A DNA stretch of 64,000 nucleotides, taken from Bacillota bacterium (GTDB taxonomy: Bacteria > Bacillota_A > Clostridia > Lachnospirales > Lachnospiraceae). How positions within the stretch are numbered: the stretch's first letter is position 1; every line of letters starts with the position of its first letter. Shown here one piece after another: positions 17,688-27,345 of the stretch. The notes under the pieces were generated by a model. That model had not been told where the DNA came from. It made no database searches and was given only the letters and a program-made list of their open reading frames with translations. A program made the position numbers and the translations under genes. The stretch covers positions 186,001-250,000 of the forward strand of contig JAEZTQ010000079.1 in NCBI GenBank assembly GCA_023443625.1. Direction: 5' to 3'.

Positions 17688-18563
17688 TTGAGTGTAATCA
17701 GAGTTGGCAGCAGAGACAGTAAGCTTGCTGTTATACAGGCGCAAATGGTAATCGATGCGATAAAGAAATATGATCCATCCCTTCAAACCGAGCTGATCAC
17801 CATGAAGACTACCGGTGACAAGATACTGAATATGACACTGGATGCAATCGGCGGGAAGGGCTTATTCATAAAAGAACTGGACGAGGCCTTATTAAACGGC
17901 TCAGTAGATATAACAGTACACAGCTTTAAGGATATGCCGATGGAGCTGCCAGAGCAGCTTCCCATTGTAGCACTCTCAGAGAGAGAAGATCCCCGTGATG
18001 TGTTAATCTATCCCGAAGGCATTCAATATCCCAGTAAACCGGCAGGCTGCTCCAGTAAAAGAAGGACTATTCAGTTAAAGGAGCTGGGCTTTCAAAATAC
18101 TGCACCCCTTAGAGGGAATGTCCTAACGAGGCTTAAAAAGCTTGATGAAGGAGAATACAGTGCGATTGTACTGGCTGCCGCAGGAATAAAGAGACTGGGA
18201 CTAAAAGACCGGATTAATAGGTATTTTGATACGGAAGAGATAATGCCTGCAGCCTGCCAGGGAATTATCTCTGTTCAGGCCAGAAAGGGAGAGAACACGG
18301 AGTATTTATCTCTCTTTCACAGCGAAGCTTCAAAGCTAGTATCGGATGCAGAAAGAGCCTTTGTCACAGCGTTAGAGGGAGGCTGTTCTTCGCCAATTGC
18401 AGCTTATGCGGTAATAGAGAAGGAACAGCTTGTGTTAAAGGGTATGTATGTGAGTGAAGAGACAGGGCAGATTAGGAAAGGAATGCTTCGTGGTAATATT
18501 ACTGACGGCATATTAATTGGAAAAGAGCTGGCCCGGCAATTAAAGCAGGAGGGGATGAGTTAG
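17688..18563 (+). CDS. hemC: Porphobilinogen deaminase (hydroxymethylbilane synthase) HemC
   Basis: It polymerises four porphobilinogen units into hydroxymethylbilane. It shows IRVGSRDSKLAVIQAQ, the GKGLFIKELDEALL and HSFKDMPMELP motifs, and the dipyrromethane-cofactor Cys in ALEGGCSSPIAAYA. The length (291 residues) is normal, slightly short at the C-terminus. The TTG start lies 4 bases after the previous stop, behind gaaaggaag. The next gene starts directly at its stop codon. Confidence 0.95.
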   Translation: MSVIRVGSRDSKLAVIQAQMVIDAIKKYDPSLQTELITMKTTGDKILNMTLDAIGGKGLFIKELDEALLNGSVDITVHSFKDMPMELPEQLPIVALSEREDPRDVLIYPEGIQYPSKPAGCSSKRRTIQLKELGFQNTAPLRGNVLTRLKKLDEGEYSAIVLAAAGIKRLGLKDRINRYFDTEEIMPAACQGIISVQARKGENTEYLSLFHSEASKLVSDAERAFVTALEGGCSSPIAAYAVIEKEQLVLKGMYVSEETGQIRKGMLRGNITDGILIGKELARQLKQEGMS

Positions 18564-20087
18564 ATGAAGAGTGGATTTGTTGCACTCGTTGGTGCAGGCC
18601 CCGGTGAAGTCGGCTTACTGACACTGCGAGGAAAGGAGCTTCTTGAAGCCGCCGAGGTTGTGGTTTATGATAGGTTGGTTTCCGAGCAGATTAAGAATCT
18701 CATACCAAAGCAGGCAAGACGCATTGATGTCGGTAAGGAAAGCAGTAAGCATCTGGTTTCCCAGGATAAGATAAATGAGCTACTCTTAGAGGAAGCAAGA
18801 AACGGAAGCTTTGTTGTCAGATTAAAGGGCGGAGACCCTTATGTATTTGGACGCGGTGGAGAGGAACTGGAATTACTGCATCAGAATGAGATACCCTATG
18901 AGGTGGTTCCGGGAATAACCTCTGCCATAGCTGCACCCGCCTATGCCGGAATACCTGTAACCCACCGGGATTATTGCAGCAGCCTGCATATCATAACAGG
19001 TCACCAGAAGGAAAATGAACCTCTTAAAATCAATTTTGACAGCTTGGTTCATGTAGAAGGAACACTGGTTTTTTTAATGGGAGTTGCAGCCTTAAAGCAA
19101 ATAGCAGAGGGACTGATAAAAGCGGGGATGGAGCCCCATATGCCAGCTGCTGTTATTCAAAACGGAACAAGGCCAAATCAGAGAAAGCTGATCGCAGACT
19201 TAAAGAGCATCTATGAGAAGGCAGTGGAGGAGAAGATAAAATCCCCTGCCGTCATTGTTGTAGGAAAGGTCTGTACACTATCAGACCGTTATGACTGGTT
19301 TATGAATAAGCCCCTGTTTGGTGCTACAGTGATCGTGACCAGACCGGCTGCTTCGGAGGGATCGCTTTTAACAAAGCTAAGAGGCCTTGGTGCCGAGGTT
19401 TATGATTATCCCTGTATTAAGATCGAGGAAATCGAAGCTAAGAACAGGCTTGAAGAGGCGGTAAGCAGGCTGAAAAGCTTTAGCTGGTTCGTATTTACCA
19501 GTAAGAACGGAGTCACGATATTCTTTGAATACTTAAAGAAGCAAAAGCTTGACTGTCGGATCTTGAGTAATATAAAAATTGCCGCAATCGGAAGTCAGAC
19601 AGCGCTGGAACTAGAGAAATACAGTATATTTGCAGATTATGTACCGGAGACCTTTGATGGAGTACATTTGGGAAATGGCTTGGTGGAAAGAACGAGGGCC
19701 GGTGAGCAGATATTAATCCTGAGAGCAAGAAAAGGTAATGAAGAATTGATTAACCTATTGAGAGAGAACGGCAGAGAATATATAGATATTCCTATGTATG
19801 ACACAATCCATATAAAAGCTTATGCGCAGGAGATAACTATGCTGCTTTCAGAGAATAAAACGATTTATGCCGCCTTTACCAGTGCGTCTACGGTGGAGGG
19901 CTTTATGGAGAACATAGGTAATCATGACAGATCAAATATCTTTGGGATCTGCATTGGTGAACAGACCGCAAAAGCAGCAGAAAAATACAAGCTAAACTAC
20001 GTTATTTCAAAATCAGCCACGATTGACAGTATGGTTGAGAAGCTATTGGAGGTACAGGATGAACGAAATCAGACCAAGAAGAATTAG
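18564..20087 (+). CDS. cobA-hemD: Uroporphyrinogen-III C-methyltransferase / uroporphyrinogen-III synthase fusion
   Basis: A bifunctional protein of 507 residues. Residues 1 to about 245 are CobA/SUMT (VALVGAGPGEVGLLTLRG, VVYDRLVS, RLKGGDPYVFGRGGEE, VVPGITSAIAAPAYAGIPVTHR), which makes precorrin-2 by two SAM methylations. Residues about 250-500 are HemD (VIVTRPAASEGSLLTKL, WFVFTSKNGVTIFF, AAFTSASTVEGF), which cyclises hydroxymethylbilane. This fusion is well known in clostridia. ATG 18564 follows the hemC stop directly, and the end overlaps hemB by 29 bases. Confidence 0.95.
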   Translation: MKSGFVALVGAGPGEVGLLTLRGKELLEAAEVVVYDRLVSEQIKNLIPKQARRIDVGKESSKHLVSQDKINELLLEEARNGSFVVRLKGGDPYVFGRGGEELELLHQNEIPYEVVPGITSAIAAPAYAGIPVTHRDYCSSLHIITGHQKENEPLKINFDSLVHVEGTLVFLMGVAALKQIAEGLIKAGMEPHMPAAVIQNGTRPNQRKLIADLKSIYEKAVEEKIKSPAVIVVGKVCTLSDRYDWFMNKPLFGATVIVTRPAASEGSLLTKLRGLGAEVYDYPCIKIEEIEAKNRLEEAVSRLKSFSWFVFTSKNGVTIFFEYLKKQKLDCRILSNIKIAAIGSQTALELEKYSIFADYVPETFDGVHLGNGLVERTRAGEQILILRARKGNEELINLLRENGREYIDIPMYDTIHIKAYAQEITMLLSENKTIYAAFTSASTVEGFMENIGNHDRSNIFGICIGEQTAKAAEKYKLNYVISKSATIDSMVEKLLEVQDERNQTKKN

Positions 20088-21039
20088 AAATGACAGTAAT
20101 ATCAGAAATCTGACCAGAGAGACAAGAGTATCAGAGCGGTCACTTATCCTTCCGCTGTTTATTAAGGAAGGGCAGAATAGAAAAGAGCCGATTGGGGCAC
20201 TGGAGGGTCACTTCTATTACAGTCCGGACAGCGTAAAGACAGCAATTGAAGAGGCTTTAGATAACCACATCAATTCTGTTCTACTCTTTGGACTGCCGCA
20301 GCATAAGGATGAACTGGGCAGTGAAGCCTATTACGAGCAGGGAGTGGTTCAGGAGGCAGTCAGACAGATTAAAAAAAACTACCCTCAAATGTTAGTCATT
20401 ACTGATGTATGTATGTGTGAATATACCTCCCACGGACACTGTGGAATCATAAAAGAGGGTAAGGTTGATAATGATGAGACGCTTCCCTATATTGCGAGAA
20501 TCGCGCTCTCCCATATTCAGGCAGGAGCTGATATGGTTGCACCCTCCGATATGATGGACGGGCGAATCCTTACGATACGACAAGCCTTGGATGATTACGG
20601 GTTTTATGATAAACCGATCCTATCCTATACGGCGAAATATTCCTCCGCCTTTTATGGGCCCTTTCGTGAGGTGGCAAAATCTGCGCCGGCCTTTGGTGAC
20701 AGAAAAACCTATCAGATGGATTATCATAATGCAAAGGAAGCACTAAAGGAAGCTTATCTTGATATCAAGGAGGGGGCGGATATCCTTATGGTAAAGCCGG
20801 CTCTTTCCTATCTGGATATCATAAAGGAGCTTAAGGATAATACGAACTATCCCATCTGTGCCTATAGTGTAAGCGGAGAGTATGCAATGCTTAAGGCAGC
20901 GGCTAAAATGGGATATCTAGACGAATATAATTCCATGTGCGAAAGTACGGTAAGCATATTCCGGGCAGGAGCCGACATGCTGATTACCTATTATGCGAAG
21001 GAAATCGCTTCAGCAATCAGAAAAGGAGATATCGGATAA
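20059..21039 (+). CDS. hemB: Delta-aminolevulinic acid dehydratase (porphobilinogen synthase) HemB
   Basis: It condenses two 5-aminolevulinate molecules into porphobilinogen. Zinc-site cysteines (C118, C120, C128) are present in DVCMCEYTSHGHCG, and the active-site lysines lie in SYTAKYSSAFYGPFR and LMVKPALSYLD. The length (326 residues) is normal. ATG 20059 follows ggaggtacag; a frame extension from 20023 is rejected. The stop overlaps the hemL start (TAATG). Confidence 0.96.
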   Translation: MNEIRPRRIRNDSNIRNLTRETRVSERSLILPLFIKEGQNRKEPIGALEGHFYYSPDSVKTAIEEALDNHINSVLLFGLPQHKDELGSEAYYEQGVVQEAVRQIKKNYPQMLVITDVCMCEYTSHGHCGIIKEGKVDNDETLPYIARIALSHIQAGADMVAPSDMMDGRILTIRQALDDYGFYDKPILSYTAKYSSAFYGPFREVAKSAPAFGDRKTYQMDYHNAKEALKEAYLDIKEGADILMVKPALSYLDIIKELKDNTNYPICAYSVSGEYAMLKAAAKMGYLDEYNSMCESTVSIFRAGADMLITYYAKEIASAIRKGDIG

Positions 21040-22331
21040 TGGAGACATTGTTTGAAAGAGCGAAGAAGGTTATGCCGGGCGGAGTCAACAGCCCGGTCAG
21101 ATCCTTCAAGGCGGTAGGCAGAGACCCTGTATTTATCGCTTCAGCTAACGGCTCAAAGCTTTATGATGTAGATGGAAAAGAGTACATTGATTATATCTGT
21201 TCTTACGGCCCATTGATTTTAGGGCATAACCATCCGCAAATTGCTGAGAGTGTAGGAGCTGCAGTTAAGAACGGACTTAGCTATGGGGCTCCGACAAAGC
21301 TGGAAGTTGTGATGGCTGAGCTGATTACTGAGATTGTACCAAATATTGATATGATCAGAATGGTCAACAGCGGAACGGAAGCTGTCATGAGTGCGCTAAG
21401 GCTTGCTAGGGGCTATACAAGGAAGAATAAAATCATTAAATTCAACGGCTGCTATCATGGCCACAGCGATCCGATGTTAGTTCATGCAGGCTCCGGAGCA
21501 CTGACACTATCCAACCCGGACAGCTTAGGAGTAACAGCACATCAGGCAAAGGATACCCTGATTGCGGAGTATAATAGCATAGAAAGTGTTCAGAAGCTCT
21601 TTGCGGCGAATAAAGACGAGGTAGCAGCGGTCATACTGGAGCCTGTCGCAGCGAATATGGGGGTTGTGCTTCCAAAGGATCACTTTTTATCGAAGCTGAG
21701 AGAAATCTGTGATGAGAATAATGCTTTACTGATTTTTGACGAAGTAATAACAGGCTTTCGTCTCGCACTGGGAGGAGCACAGGAGTATTTTGATGTAAAG
21801 GCGGATATTGTGACCTTTGGTAAAATCCTCGGTGGAGGAATGCCAGTGGGTGCCTATGCTGCCAGACGTGAGATCATGGAGCTCATTGCTCCCTTAGGCG
21901 GAGTGTATCAGGCAGGAACCCTTTCCGGCAATCCGATTGCCATGACTGCGGGACTGATGCAGCTAAAGCTATTAAAGGAGAATAAAGATATTTACAGTAA
22001 CATAGAAAGGCATGCTAAAACACTGGCTGATGGATTAATACAAGCAGCGAAGGAGCTTTCTATCCCCCTCTGTGTTAACAGGATTGGTTCGCTGGTATGT
22101 GCCTTCTTTACCGATAAAGAGGTTTTAGACTTTGCTTCTGCAAAATCCAGCAATACAATAAATTACGCCAGATTCTTCTGCCTGATGCTAGAACAGGGAA
22201 TTCATATGGCACCGGCACAATTTGAAGCAATGTTTATCAGTAACGCACATACCGGGGAAGATATAGAAAAAACAATCCGTGCAGCAAGAGCTGCCTTAAT
22301 AACAATGAAGGATGAGGGGGCATTTACTTGA
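21039..22331 (+). CDS. hemL: Glutamate-1-semialdehyde 2,1-aminomutase HemL
   Basis: PLP enzyme that converts glutamate-1-semialdehyde to 5-aminolevulinate, completing with HemA the C5 route. Motifs are KVMPGGVNSPVRSFKAVG, SGTEAVMSALRLARG, the PLP aspartate in LIFDEVITGFR, and the PLP lysine in TFGKILGGGMPVGAY. The length (430 residues) is normal. ATG 21039 is preceded by aaaggagat; an in-frame extension from 20937 lies inside hemB and is rejected. It overlaps cbiX by 4 bases. Confidence 0.96.
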   Translation: METLFERAKKVMPGGVNSPVRSFKAVGRDPVFIASANGSKLYDVDGKEYIDYICSYGPLILGHNHPQIAESVGAAVKNGLSYGAPTKLEVVMAELITEIVPNIDMIRMVNSGTEAVMSALRLARGYTRKNKIIKFNGCYHGHSDPMLVHAGSGALTLSNPDSLGVTAHQAKDTLIAEYNSIESVQKLFAANKDEVAAVILEPVAANMGVVLPKDHFLSKLREICDENNALLIFDEVITGFRLALGGAQEYFDVKADIVTFGKILGGGMPVGAYAARREIMELIAPLGGVYQAGTLSGNPIAMTAGLMQLKLLKENKDIYSNIERHAKTLADGLIQAAKELSIPLCVNRIGSLVCAFFTDKEVLDFASAKSSNTINYARFFCLMLEQGIHMAPAQFEAMFISNAHTGEDIEKTIRAARAALITMKDEGAFT

Positions 22332-22690
22332 AGGGTATATTGATTTTGGCACATGGCAGCAGAGAAAAATCCACGCAGGAAACGCTGGCTGAAATAATTA
22401 GTATGCTTAAGGAGGATATGAAGGATTGTCTGATTGAAACAGCATACCTACAGTTTAATGAGATTAATCTGGAAGCTGGCTTAAATAAGCTTGTGGAGCA
22501 GGGAGCAGAGGATATTAAAGTCATCCCTTATTTCCTGTTTGACGGCATTCATATCAGAGAGGATATCCCAAGTGAAATTGAGGCATATCTGGCTGATAAA
22601 AAAGGAATTAAAATCACCATGGGAAAAACCTTAGGTGCTGACCGAAGACTTTCCCTGATTCTTGCTGATAGAGTAAGGGAAGCATTATGA
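22328..22690 (+). CDS. cbiX: Small sirohydrochlorin cobaltochelatase CbiX
   Basis: It inserts Co2+ into sirohydrochlorin, the entry to the cobalt-early pathway. It is only 120 residues, the single-domain CbiX-S size that works as a dimer rather than the double-size CbiX or CbiK. Metal-binding histidines are visible in LILAHGSREKS and FLFDGIHIREDIP. The TTG start overlaps hemL by 4 bases. It is the only chelatase gene in the window. Ferrochelatase activity for siroheme is also possible. Confidence 0.9.
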   Translation: MKGILILAHGSREKSTQETLAEIISMLKEDMKDCLIETAYLQFNEINLEAGLNKLVEQGAEDIKVIPYFLFDGIHIREDIPSEIEAYLADKKGIKITMGKTLGADRRLSLILADRVREAL

Positions 22691-23877
22691 GGACAATTTA
22701 TATCATAGGCGGGGGGATGGGTAGCCCGGAGCTTCTTACAACGAGGGCATTATCCTTACTCAAAGCATGTGACGAAGTGTATGCCTTTGACCGATTGGCT
22801 GAGCTTTATGCTTCGTTACCTAAAAAGCTTATCAAATGCAGTTATACAGAGCTTCATACATTAATAGAACAATCCGAAGCAGATATCATCGGGATATTAG
22901 TGTCAGGAGATACCGGCTTTTACAGCGCAGCGAAGCTACTTAATGAAAAGCTTGGTGATCGCTACCGAATCGTAAATATATGTGGTTTAAACAGTCTGCA
23001 GTACTTTTGCTCTAAGCTTAACTTAAGCTATGAAGCAGTAAATGTTATCAGTTTACATGGAAGAAATAAATCAATCCTTGGAAGTATTTCCTACAATAGA
23101 TATAGCTTTGTTCTAACAGGCAGTGATCATAAAGCAAAGGACATCTTAATTCACTTAACTGATCTGGGGCTGGGGCATATTACGGCTTACGTCGGAGAAT
23201 GTCTGTCGATGCAGCAGGAGAGAATTACGACCGGAACAGTGCAGGAACTATCAAAGCTGACCTTTGATACATTAAGTGTGATTCTCTTTGAGAATAACCG
23301 TCCGGTACAAAAGGAAAGACCATTATTTGATGAGGATTTTATCAGAGAGAAGACGCCTATGACGAAGCAGGAGGTCAGATGGGCTTCTGTAAATAATCTG
23401 GAAATACAACCGGAGGATATTCTCTTTGATATCGGAGCAGGGACAGGCTCCGTAGCCATAGAAATGTCGAGAAAAGCATATGACGGAGTGGTATATGCGA
23501 TTGAACAGAAGGAAGAAGCTTATCATTTATTAAATAAAAACAGAGAACAGCTGGGAGCATACAATGTCATTCCGGTACTTGGGAATGCAGCAGAGAAACT
23601 TAAAGTACTGCCGGTTCCGGATAAAGTCTTTGTTGGTGGAAGCGGTAAGGAGCTTAAGGAAATTCTTCAATCTCTTTTTGAACTGAATCCTGATATAAAG
23701 CTGGTCATCAATGCAATTGCTCTCGAAACCCTGAATGCGTCACTAACCTTATTAAAGGAGTATAGCTGTAAGGTGGAAGTAACCTGTATCAATGTATCGA
23801 AGAATAAAATGGTGGGTGAGCATTCCCTGATGATTGCAAATAATCCGGTTTATATTATTACCAGTAAAAGATTGTGA
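22687..23877 (+). CDS. cbiET: Cobalt-precorrin-7 C5-methyltransferase / cobalt-precorrin-6B C15-methyltransferase (decarboxylating), CbiE-CbiT fusion
   Basis: A fused methylase of 396 residues (CobL-like). Residues 1 to about 200 are CbiE, a tetrapyrrole methylase beginning IYIIGGGMGSPELLTTRAL. Residues about 205-396 are CbiT, a Rossmann methyltransferase with DILFDIGAGTGSVAIEMS. Together they methylate C5 and C15 and remove the C12 acetate carboxyl. It overlaps cbiX by 4 bases and ends the first coupled run of genes. A 264-base gap with two dispersed elements follows. Confidence 0.94.
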   Translation: MRTIYIIGGGMGSPELLTTRALSLLKACDEVYAFDRLAELYASLPKKLIKCSYTELHTLIEQSEADIIGILVSGDTGFYSAAKLLNEKLGDRYRIVNICGLNSLQYFCSKLNLSYEAVNVISLHGRNKSILGSISYNRYSFVLTGSDHKAKDILIHLTDLGLGHITAYVGECLSMQQERITTGTVQELSKLTFDTLSVILFENNRPVQKERPLFDEDFIREKTPMTKQEVRWASVNNLEIQPEDILFDIGAGTGSVAIEMSRKAYDGVVYAIEQKEEAYHLLNKNREQLGAYNVIPVLGNAAEKLKVLPVPDKVFVGGSGKELKEILQSLFELNPDIKLVINAIALETLNASLTLLKEYSCKVEVTCINVSKNKMVGEHSLMIANNPVYIITSKRL

Positions 23878-23995
23878 TTCGTCATTTTGCACAATCTATA
23901 ACAGTTGCTCATCAAACCATGTTCTACATCTCTTTGCTATTAGTAGTGTTTGTACAAAATGACGAAGCCAAGTAGTTCGAGGGGCTTTTGATACT
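23878..23995. repeat. Dispersed intergenic repeat, family 2, with inverted arms
   Basis: Left arm ttcgtcattttgcaca (23879-23894) and right arm tgtacaaaatgacgaa (23951-23966) are inverted repeats with one mismatch. The right 63 bases (23933-23995) match 49593-49655 at about 57 of 63 positions. Its left arm matches 42599-42620. It begins at the cbiET stop codon. Confidence 0.8.
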
Positions 23996-24044
23996 GCAAT
24001 CCTATAAAAGAAATACGAAAAGGATATCCTTGGATTACCGGAGG

Positions 24045-24138
24045 TAGGTTGAAAAGAAGTACATTTTTCAAACCGGCAAAGACATTAAACGTGCTTTTCG
24101 CTCAGTATTTGTATGCCGCTTAAGCGGCAGATGGGGTT
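24045..24138 (+). repeat. Dispersed leader element, family 1, copy B
   Basis: A close copy of 4437-4531 with a few substitutions: ttgaaaagaagtacattttt, the cggcaaa motif, the gccgcttaagcggc palindrome, and the cagatgggg end that serves as the ribosome site of cbiA. It is preceded by its own ggaggtaggtt. Confidence 0.8.
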
Positions 24139-24141
24139 AAT

Positions 24142-25506
24142 ATGCCAAATATAAGTAAAAAAATCAACAGAATTATGATTGCCGGAACAAACAGCGGCTG
24201 CGGCAAGACAACCATAACCTGTGCCATATTAAAGGCCTTGGTAAAAAAAGGAATTAAGGTGGCATCCTTTAAATGCGGCCCGGACTATATTGACCCCATG
24301 TTTCATAGTGAAATTCTTGGAACGAATTCCTCCAATATAGATTTCTTTCTTACCGGAGAGAGGGAGGCGGCTTATCTCTTTGCTAAAAACAGTCAGGGTG
24401 CGGAGCTTTCCCTTGTAGAGGGCGTTATGGGGTTTTATGACGGAATGGGAGGCAATACCCTTACCGGTTCCTCCTATGAGATTTCTGAAAAGCTTGCTGT
24501 ACCGGTTGTACTGGTTGTCGACTGTAAGGGTGCTTCCTATTCGGTTGCTGCAATGATTAAAGGGTATCTGGACTTTTATCACAACAACATCAAAGCAGTT
24601 ATTCTCAATCAGGTATCCAAGGCAATGTATCCAATCTATAAAGAATTCTTAGAAAATAAACTTCCGGTCAAAGTACTGGGCTTCATGCCGAAGGAGCCAA
24701 AGGCTGTACTAGAGAGCAGGCATTTAGGACTGGTTACAGCTAAGGAGCTAGAAAGTCTCGAAGAAAAAATGGAGCTTTTGGCACAAAGAGCGGAGGAACA
24801 TATCGATTTAGAGGCTATGCTTGCGCTGGCAGATAGCGCAGAACCACTGTGCTATGAGGAGATAAAAATCTCAAGGCTATCCGAGGTGAAAATCGCAGTA
24901 GCGAAGGATAAAGCCTTTTGCTTTTATTATGAAGACAGTCTGAAGCTGCTTGCCCTCTTAGGCGCAGAACTGATTAACTTTTCACCGCTCTTTGATAAAT
25001 CTCTTCCGCCTGATATAGACGGTCTGATACTAGGAGGAGGTTATCCAGAGCTTTACACAGAGCAGTTAAGTAATAATACGCTCATGCTTAACAGTATCCG
25101 TAAGGCTTCAAAAATGGGGCTTCCCATTTATGCTGAATGCGGAGGTTATATGTATCTTGGAAGAGAAATCTCAGGCTGTCCGATGGCAGGAGTGATCGAT
25201 ATGAGCTGTGAGATGACAGAGAAATTACAAAACTTTGGATATATTACCCTTACGGCTAAGCAGGATACCCTGCTGTTAAAGAATAAGGAGCAGGTAAAGG
25301 CTCATGAATTTCATTATTCGGTAAGTGATAATAAAGAGCATGCCTTAACCGCCCTGAAAGCAAGCGGCAAAAGCTGGGAAGCCGGATACAGTAGTGCTTC
25401 TGTTTTTGCACTTTACCCCCATATACACTTTTGGGGGAATAGGGATATGGCAGAATGTTTTATAAAGAAGTGTGAGAATTACAGAAATAGTAAAAAGCAT
25501 GCCTAA
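24142..25506 (+). CDS. cbiA: Cobyrinate a,c-diamide synthase CbiA
   Basis: ATP- and glutamine-dependent amidation of the a and c side chains of cobyrinate. The N-terminal dethiobiotin-synthetase-like ATPase has IAGTNSGCGKTTIT and FKCGPDYIDPMFH. The C-terminal class I-like glutamine amidotransferase has the nucleophile in YAECGGYMYLG and a His in EFHYS. The length (454 residues) is normal. ATG 24142 is preceded by the ggggtt end of the leader element. Confidence 0.95.
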   Translation: MPNISKKINRIMIAGTNSGCGKTTITCAILKALVKKGIKVASFKCGPDYIDPMFHSEILGTNSSNIDFFLTGEREAAYLFAKNSQGAELSLVEGVMGFYDGMGGNTLTGSSYEISEKLAVPVVLVVDCKGASYSVAAMIKGYLDFYHNNIKAVILNQVSKAMYPIYKEFLENKLPVKVLGFMPKEPKAVLESRHLGLVTAKELESLEEKMELLAQRAEEHIDLEAMLALADSAEPLCYEEIKISRLSEVKIAVAKDKAFCFYYEDSLKLLALLGAELINFSPLFDKSLPPDIDGLILGGGYPELYTEQLSNNTLMLNSIRKASKMGLPIYAECGGYMYLGREISGCPMAGVIDMSCEMTEKLQNFGYITLTAKQDTLLLKNKEQVKAHEFHYSVSDNKEHALTALKASGKSWEAGYSSASVFALYPHIHFWGNRDMAECFIKKCENYRNSKKHA

Positions 25507-25541
25507 TTAAGATGCCTACAATTAATGTGAGGATTTAACCG

Positions 25542-26585
25542 ATGGAAATAATGATAGAAAAGTTAAAGGAAGCGGAGATGAAAAAGGCCCGTAAGCGGTG
25601 GGACAGCATTGCAAAACCACTAGGAAGCCTCGGCAAACTGGAAGAGGCTATAATAAAGCTTGCCGGAATCTACGGAAGTGACAAAATCGATATTTCCAAA
25701 AAATGCGTGGTGGTTATGTGTGCAGATAATGGTGTTGTAGAGGAGGGGGTTACCCAATCCGGCAGTGAAATTACCCGTATCGTTGCAGAGAATATGACGA
25801 AGAATAAAGCAACCATCAATGTATTAGCAAATACCTGCGGTGCTGAGGTGTTCGTAGTTGATATCGGGATCTGTACTGAGATCTCTAATAAAGAGATTAT
25901 CAACAGGAAGATCATGTATGGCACAAGAAATCTCTGTCGTGAGCAGGCAATGAGTAAAGAGCAGGCGCTTCAGGCTATTTTAGTTGGTATAGAGCTTGTT
26001 GGAGAGTTAAAAAGTAAGGGCTATAAGATGCTTGCAACAGGGGAGATGGGAATAGGTAATACAACTACCAGCAGTGCCATTGCAGCCTGCCTGTTAGGAA
26101 GAGAGGTCTCTGAGGTTACCGGCCGAGGTGCTGGACTTACCTCCGGTGCACTGGAGAAGAAAATCAAGGTTATTGAAGAAGCATTAAAGAAGCACCAGCC
26201 TGATGAAAATGATCCAATTGATGCGCTTTCTAAAGTGGGTGGATTAGATATAGCTGGGTTAACCGGAATCTTTCTGGGGGGTGGAATTCATCAAATGCCC
26301 ATTTTAATCGATGGTTTTATATCCTCGGTTGCGGCACTAATTGCGGTTAGAATATGTTCAGAAGCGAAGAATTACATGTTCGCTACCCATATATCCAGAG
26401 AACCTGCCGGTAAAATGTTGATAGATGCCTTGGAACTTCCTTATCTTGTGGATTTACATATGTGTCTGGGGGAAGGAAGTGGAGCAGTTATGACCTTTCC
26501 GATTTTTGATATGGCTCTGGAGGTATATAACCGGATGAGCAGCTTTGAACAGGCACAGATAAAAGCATATACAGAGCTAAAATAG
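25542..26585 (+). CDS. cobT: Nicotinate-nucleotide:dimethylbenzimidazole phosphoribosyltransferase CobT
   Basis: It makes alpha-ribazole-5'-phosphate, activating the lower ligand base. Motifs are KPLGSLGKLEE, VVVMCADNGVVEEGVTQS, GEMGIGNTTTSSA and GRGAGLT, with the catalytic Glu (about residue 311) in HMCLGEGSGA. The length (347 residues) is normal. No gene for making the base itself (bluB or bza type) is in the window, so the base must come from elsewhere in the genome or from outside. Confidence 0.95.
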   Translation: MEIMIEKLKEAEMKKARKRWDSIAKPLGSLGKLEEAIIKLAGIYGSDKIDISKKCVVVMCADNGVVEEGVTQSGSEITRIVAENMTKNKATINVLANTCGAEVFVVDIGICTEISNKEIINRKIMYGTRNLCREQAMSKEQALQAILVGIELVGELKSKGYKMLATGEMGIGNTTTSSAIAACLLGREVSEVTGRGAGLTSGALEKKIKVIEEALKKHQPDENDPIDALSKVGGLDIAGLTGIFLGGGIHQMPILIDGFISSVAALIAVRICSEAKNYMFATHISREPAGKMLIDALELPYLVDLHMCLGEGSGAVMTFPIFDMALEVYNRMSSFEQAQIKAYTELK

Positions 26586-26615
26586 TGTGAATAGTCCAAA
26601 GTACATGCAGGCCTA

Positions 26616-26638
26616 AAGCCTCGCATACGAGGCTTATT
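26616..26638 (+). terminator. Possible weak terminator after cobT
   Basis: An 8-bp stem aagcctcg/cgaggctt (26616-26623 with 26628-26635) with a CATA loop is followed by only a short T-poor tail. In the 238-base gap to cobU nothing else was recognised, so a second promoter there is possible but not shown. Confidence 0.45.
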
Positions 26639-26823
26639 AAGAATAACAAAGCGGATTTATTTCATGATACATGCCAAACAGCAGGGTCTATTATATAGAG
26701 CAGTGTACTAATAAAATAACTGATTTGATTTGTTATGATAAGCATAGGCCACTATTGCTTTAAGGTAATTCAATATTTGATTTAATAAAGCTTTCTAAAT
26801 TTTATTGAAATGAAGGATAAAAG

Positions 26824-27345
26824 ATGCTGATTATGATACTGGGCGGAGCGGCAAGCGGGAAAAGTGAATATGCTGAGAACTTATGTCTGCAGCTCTCCTC
26901 GTCAAAACTATATATCGCTACAATGGAGCCTTACGGTGAGGAAGCCCTCCAAAGAATTGAAAGGCATACCCGGATGCGAAAGCAAAAGGGCTTTGATACA
27001 CTTGAGAAATATAACAGGCTTTTTGAAGCAGAGGTATCAGGCTATGATACCGTTCTTTTAGAATGTATGTCCACGCTGCTTGCCAATGAATTCTTTAGCA
27101 GTGAGGACTACAACCATAATATCTTTACTGGGATAACAAAGCTTCAAAGAAGCTGTAAGCAGCTGGTAGTAATCACAAATAAGGTATTCTCAGACGGAGA
27201 GGCTTATGGGGAAGAGACAGATCGGTATATGGAGGCTCTAGGGGGAGTGAACCGCACACTGGCTGCGCTCGCCGATGTGGTGATAGAGGTGGTTTATGGA
27301 ATACCAATCTTAATCAAAGGAGGGAAAGAATTTGAAATTGCTTAA
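26824..27345 (+). CDS. cobU: Adenosylcobinamide kinase / guanylyltransferase CobU
   Basis: It phosphorylates adenosylcobinamide and transfers GMP to it in nucleotide loop assembly. The P-loop is LGGAASGKSEYAE, followed by YIATMEPYGEEALQRIERH, which contains the guanylylated-His region, and by LLECMSTLLANE. The length of 173 residues is normal. ATG 26824 follows gaaggataaaag. It overlaps cobS by 14 bases. Confidence 0.93.
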   Translation: MLIMILGGAASGKSEYAENLCLQLSSSKLYIATMEPYGEEALQRIERHTRMRKQKGFDTLEKYNRLFEAEVSGYDTVLLECMSTLLANEFFSSEDYNHNIFTGITKLQRSCKQLVVITNKVFSDGEAYGEETDRYMEALGGVNRTLAALADVVIEVVYGIPILIKGGKEFEIA